8,428 nt of DNA. Origin: Calditrichaceae bacterium. GTDB lineage: Bacteria; Calditrichota; Calditrichia; Calditrichales; Calditrichaceae. The DNA is taken from assembly GCA_030622395.1 (NCBI GenBank), contig JAUXGF010000096.1, forward strand, positions 1 through 8,428, written 5' to 3'. This document shows, piece by piece, positions 6,320 through 8,428 of this stretch. The position numbers and the translations under genes are program-made. Below the pieces are notes generated by a model. That model ran no database searches and was not told the DNA's origin. It was given only the letters and a program-made list of their open reading frames with translations. Numbering within the stretch: position 1 is the first letter of the stretch; every line of letters begins with the position of its first letter.

Positions 6320-7636
6320 ATGACTGTATACGAAATTATCAGTAAGAAAAGAGACGGATTAGAGTTGTCTGATAAAGAAATCAGTTTTATGGTTAACGGA
6401 TTTACTAAGTGCGAAATCCCAGACTATCAAATGTCGGCTTGGTTGATGGCTGTTTATCTTCAGGGTATGACCAAGCGGGAAACGCTTTCCATAACGCAAA
6501 CAATGCTGCATTCCGGCGAAGTGGTGGATTTAAGTTCCATTGCCGGGGTGAAAGTAGATAAACACAGCACGGGCGGAGTCGGAGATAAAGTGTCTATTGT
6601 TTTAGCGCCTATCGCTGCAGCGGCGGGCGTGCCTGTTCCAATGATTTCCGGAAGAGGTTTGGGACATACTGGCGGCACTTTAGATAAGCTGGAAAGCATC
6701 CCGGGATTCAGGATTGATTTTTCTATTGAACAATACAGGCAAAAAATTGAAAAGATCGGCGTTTGTCTGATCGGGCAAACAAACACTTTGGCGCCTGCGG
6801 ATAAAAAGATTTACGCCCTGCGCGACGTTACCGCTACAATCCAATGCATTCCTTTAATTACCGCCAGCATTATGAGTAAGAAATTAGCTGAGGGCATTGA
6901 CGCCCTGGTGTTGGACGTTAAAACCGGCAGAGGCGCTTTTATGCAGTCTTATGAACAGTCGGTAACTCTGGCGAAAAGTTTGATTTCCGTGGGCGAAAAA
7001 TTCGGCAAACCCACTGTGGCGTATATTACGAATATGAACGAACCCCTCGGCAACACGGTAGGCAACTGGCTGGAAATAAAGGAATGTATAGACGCTCTGC
7101 ATGGCAATGGGCCCGGCGATCTGATGGAGGTCACCCATCAATTATGCGGGGCAATGATCTATCTTGGCAAAAAAGCCGATTCAATTGAGCAAGGCATTAA
7201 GACGTCAAAAGAAATGATTGCTTCGGGTAAAGCCTGGAATAAATTTCTTGAGATTGTAAAAGAACAAAACGGCGACGTCTCGTTTATCGAGCAGCCGGAA
7301 AAGTATCCGCAATCAAAATATTCAGCGGATGTTTTAGCGGATAAGACAGGCTGTATTGCCAGTATTGATTCATTAGAAGTCGGATTGACCGCCATTACTT
7401 TAGGAGCAGGCAGACAAAAATCCGATGACCAAATCGATCCTAAAGCCGGTATTGTATTACATAAAAAAACTACGGATGCGGTTAATGCCGGAGAAAAGAT
7501 AATGACCATTTATTCCGATAATCAAAAAATTCTCGAACAAGCTAAATCAAGATTGGCTGCTGCGGTTTCATATTCATCAACGCCGGTTAAAAGCGAAAAG
7601 TTAATATATGATTTAAATTTTAAAATCGAAATTTAA
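6320..7636 (+). CDS. Pyrimidine-nucleoside phosphorylase / thymidine phosphorylase
   Basis: This 438-residue enzyme (E. coli DeoA has 440, Bacillus Pdp about 433) phosphorolyses thymidine or uridine to the free base plus (deoxy)ribose-1-phosphate. It has the family signature SGRGLGHTGGTLDKLE (110-125), the phosphate-binding KHSTGGVGDK (81-90), and the pyrimidine-site residues Arg168, Ser183 and Lys187 in the LRDVTAT and TASIMSKKLAEG stretches. The glycine-rich VLDVKTGRGAFM (197-208) is also present. K81 and S83 beside the KHSTGG loop fit the broader Pdp group as well as DeoA, so I do not choose between symbols. The ATG at 6320 is preferred: AAGGA at 6304-6308 precedes it, and MTVYEIISKKRDG is the normal family N-terminus. 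The frame is open back to a TTG at 6179, but those codons are repeat sequence. With the aldolase upstream it forms a deoxynucleoside salvage and degradation pair. No targeting peptide is visible at its N-terminus. Confidence 0.94.
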   Translation: MTVYEIISKKRDGLELSDKEISFMVNGFTKCEIPDYQMSAWLMAVYLQGMTKRETLSITQTMLHSGEVVDLSSIAGVKVDKHSTGGVGDKVSIVLAPIAAAAGVPVPMISGRGLGHTGGTLDKLESIPGFRIDFSIEQYRQKIEKIGVCLIGQTNTLAPADKKIYALRDVTATIQCIPLITASIMSKKLAEGIDALVLDVKTGRGAFMQSYEQSVTLAKSLISVGEKFGKPTVAYITNMNEPLGNTVGNWLEIKECIDALHGNGPGDLMEVTHQLCGAMIYLGKKADSIEQGIKTSKEMIASGKAWNKFLEIVKEQNGDVSFIEQPEKYPQSKYSADVLADKTGCIASIDSLEVGLTAITLGAGRQKSDDQIDPKAGIVLHKKTTDAVNAGEKIMTIYSDNQKILEQAKSRLAAAVSYSSTPVKSEKLIYDLNFKIEI

Positions 7637-7803
7637 AAAATTCCAAAGAAACAAATCACAAAAAACAAATAAAAAACAATTGACCAAAATTAATAAAATA
7701 AACATTCCCTTTAAAAGTGAAGCAAGTAAAACCTTATTGTTCTGGAATTTGGTTATTGGATATTGGAATTTATTTGTAATTTAGTATTTGTGTATTGTGA
7801 TTT
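7637..7803. repeat. Inverted pair of AT-rich text-like repeats after the phosphorylase
   Basis: From just after the phosphorylase stop, 7638-7691 reads as A/C words (AATTCCAAAG, AACAAATCAC, GACCAAAATT) with no G-rich part. At 7741-7803 comes the complementary style of text (TTTGGTTATTGG, TATTTGTGTATTGTGATTT). For example 7652-7671 matches the reverse complement of the right copy (around 7784-7803) at about 17 of 20 positions. The two look like inverted diverged copies of one dispersed element, about 50 nt apart. I see no gene in the 269-nt gap. Confidence 0.6.
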
Positions 7804-7821
7804 CTAAAATTCATTTTAGAA
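7802..7821. repeat. AT-rich palindrome before the GTPase gene
   Basis: TTCTAAAA (7802-7809) and TTTTAGAA (7814-7821) are perfect inverted arms around a TTCA loop, and TTTT follows. With one G-C pair per arm the stem is weak, so a terminator for the upstream gene is possible but not convincing. An operator is equally possible. Confidence 0.4.
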
Positions 7822-7905
7822 TTTTAGGTATGAATTTTTTGATAAGAATAACCTTGCGGAAGGGAGGGTATAAAAACAGTGAGAGGACAAAGATTGTAAA
7901 AGTTT

Positions 7906-8428
7906 ATGAAACGGTTAACTAAAAAACAGCAAAAACAAATTCAATATTTTATACGTGAAAAAATAGAACGTAAACATAAACAACAAATGCTTCATGACAG
8001 CGAGCTGCCAAAGTTTATTGAAAAACGCCTGCCTTATGTGCGCCGTTTAGCGCGTAATTTAGATCAATTGCTGATTGTCACATCTTTTGTTTCGCCCCCG
8101 CTTAAAACAGGATTAATTGATCGTTTTTTAATTTTAACCGAACTGGAGGGAATAGAGCCAATAATCTGTTTGAATAAAAACGATCTGCTGCGCAATAAAT
8201 CAGAAGCAAAGCAGGTGGCTGATATGTACCGCCGGATTGGTTATGAAACTATTGTTACATCAGCATTAACAAGTTATGGGGTTAGTAAATTATATGAGAG
8301 GATTAAGAATAAACGCACGGCATTGGCAGGGCATTCCGGCGTGGGTAAAAGCAGCCTGCTAAATGCAATGGCGCCGGATTTACAAATTGCAGTTAACGAA
8401 GTAAGCGGCGCAACCCAAAAAGGGAAAC
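7906..8428 (+). CDS. RsgA/YjeQ-like circularly permuted GTPase, 5' part, apparently without the OB-fold (3' truncated)
   Basis: The first 174 residues are present; the gene runs off the window. The permuted motif order is clear: NLDQLLIVTS and LIDRFLILTELEGIEPIICLNKNDL (G4 NKND at 90-93), the G5-like TSALTSYGV (118-125), and only then the P-loop GHSGVGKSSLLNA (142-154), followed by NEVSGATQKGK. This order is diagnostic for RsgA-type GTPases, which act in late 30S ribosome maturation. What is odd is the start. In E. coli and B. subtilis RsgA an OB-fold of about 70 residues precedes the 'DQ..IV' strand. Here only about 50 residues do, and they are basic and helical (LTKKQQKQIQYFIREKIERKHKQQ), rather like the short tail before the OB-fold in E. 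coli RsgA. An in-frame TAA at 7897-7899 rules out a longer start. The ribosome binding site is weak. The C-terminal zinc domain cannot be judged. The symbol is withheld because this may be a paralogue. Confidence 0.85.
   Translation, partial: MKRLTKKQQKQIQYFIREKIERKHKQQMLHDSELPKFIEKRLPYVRRLARNLDQLLIVTSFVSPPLKTGLIDRFLILTELEGIEPIICLNKNDLLRNKSEAKQVADMYRRIGYETIVTSALTSYGVSKLYERIKNKRTALAGHSGVGKSSLLNAMAPDLQIAVNEVSGATQKGK

Noticed and set aside
7839..7874. Promoter TTGATA...TATAAA before the GTPase gene
   Set aside because: The spacer is 24 nt, too long for a standard promoter; the closer TTGCGG is only 9 nt away from TATAAA.

Overview
This window reads as chromosomal DNA of a moderately AT-rich Gram-negative bacterium, probably in the Bacteroidota/FCB superphylum or a neighbouring candidate phylum (Calditrichota, KSB1 and Marinimicrobia types are plausible; I cannot fix the phylum). 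Three things point there: a SusC/SusD-type outer-membrane uptake pair, a phosphosugar mutase with the GEGNGG loop that I associate with Bacteroidota and archaeal GlmM-type enzymes, and intergenic regions full of short dispersed repeats of a kind common in uncultured FCB-like genomes. All convincing genes lie on the + strand.

Layout. (1) Positions 2-2598: the C-terminal part of a SusC-like TonB-dependent receptor, then a complete SusD-like lipoprotein, closed by a strong intrinsic terminator (2625-2659). (2) 2660-2969: an AT-rich gap with a hairpin repeat and a possible promoter. (3) 2970-7636: four same-strand genes: a phosphoglucosamine/phosphomannomutase-family enzyme (TTG start), a bacterial microcompartment (BMC) vertex protein of the EutN/CcmL family, a deoxyribose-phosphate aldolase with an N-terminal extension of about 62 residues, and a pyrimidine-nucleoside (thymidine) phosphorylase. 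(4) 7906-8428: the 5' part of an RsgA/YjeQ-like circularly permuted GTPase that seems to lack the usual N-terminal OB-fold; it runs off the window.

The most interesting unit is region 3. The phosphorylase releases (deoxy)ribose-1-phosphate from pyrimidine nucleosides. A phosphomutase could convert it to the 5-phosphate, and the aldolase would split deoxyribose-5-phosphate into glyceraldehyde-3-phosphate and acetaldehyde. Acetaldehyde is the kind of volatile aldehyde that BMCs contain, a BMC pentamer gene sits directly before the aldolase, and the aldolase begins with an amphipathic helix resembling BMC encapsulation peptides. Together these suggest a compartmentalised deoxynucleoside-degradation pathway, close to what has been called a sugar-phosphate-utilising (SPU) BMC. 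No hexameric or trimeric shell gene and no aldehyde dehydrogenase lies in the window, so a complete compartment is inferred, not shown.

The second striking layer is non-coding. The gaps after the four genes of region 3 hold composite repeats. Three of the four have imperfect or perfect inverted arms made of short tandem words; cores or companions with small GC-rich palindromes recur between gaps. The best example, between the aldolase and the phosphorylase, has perfect 27-nt inverted arms and an abrupt switch from a C-depleted to a G-depleted strand. One element also supplies the last codons of the BMC vertex gene.
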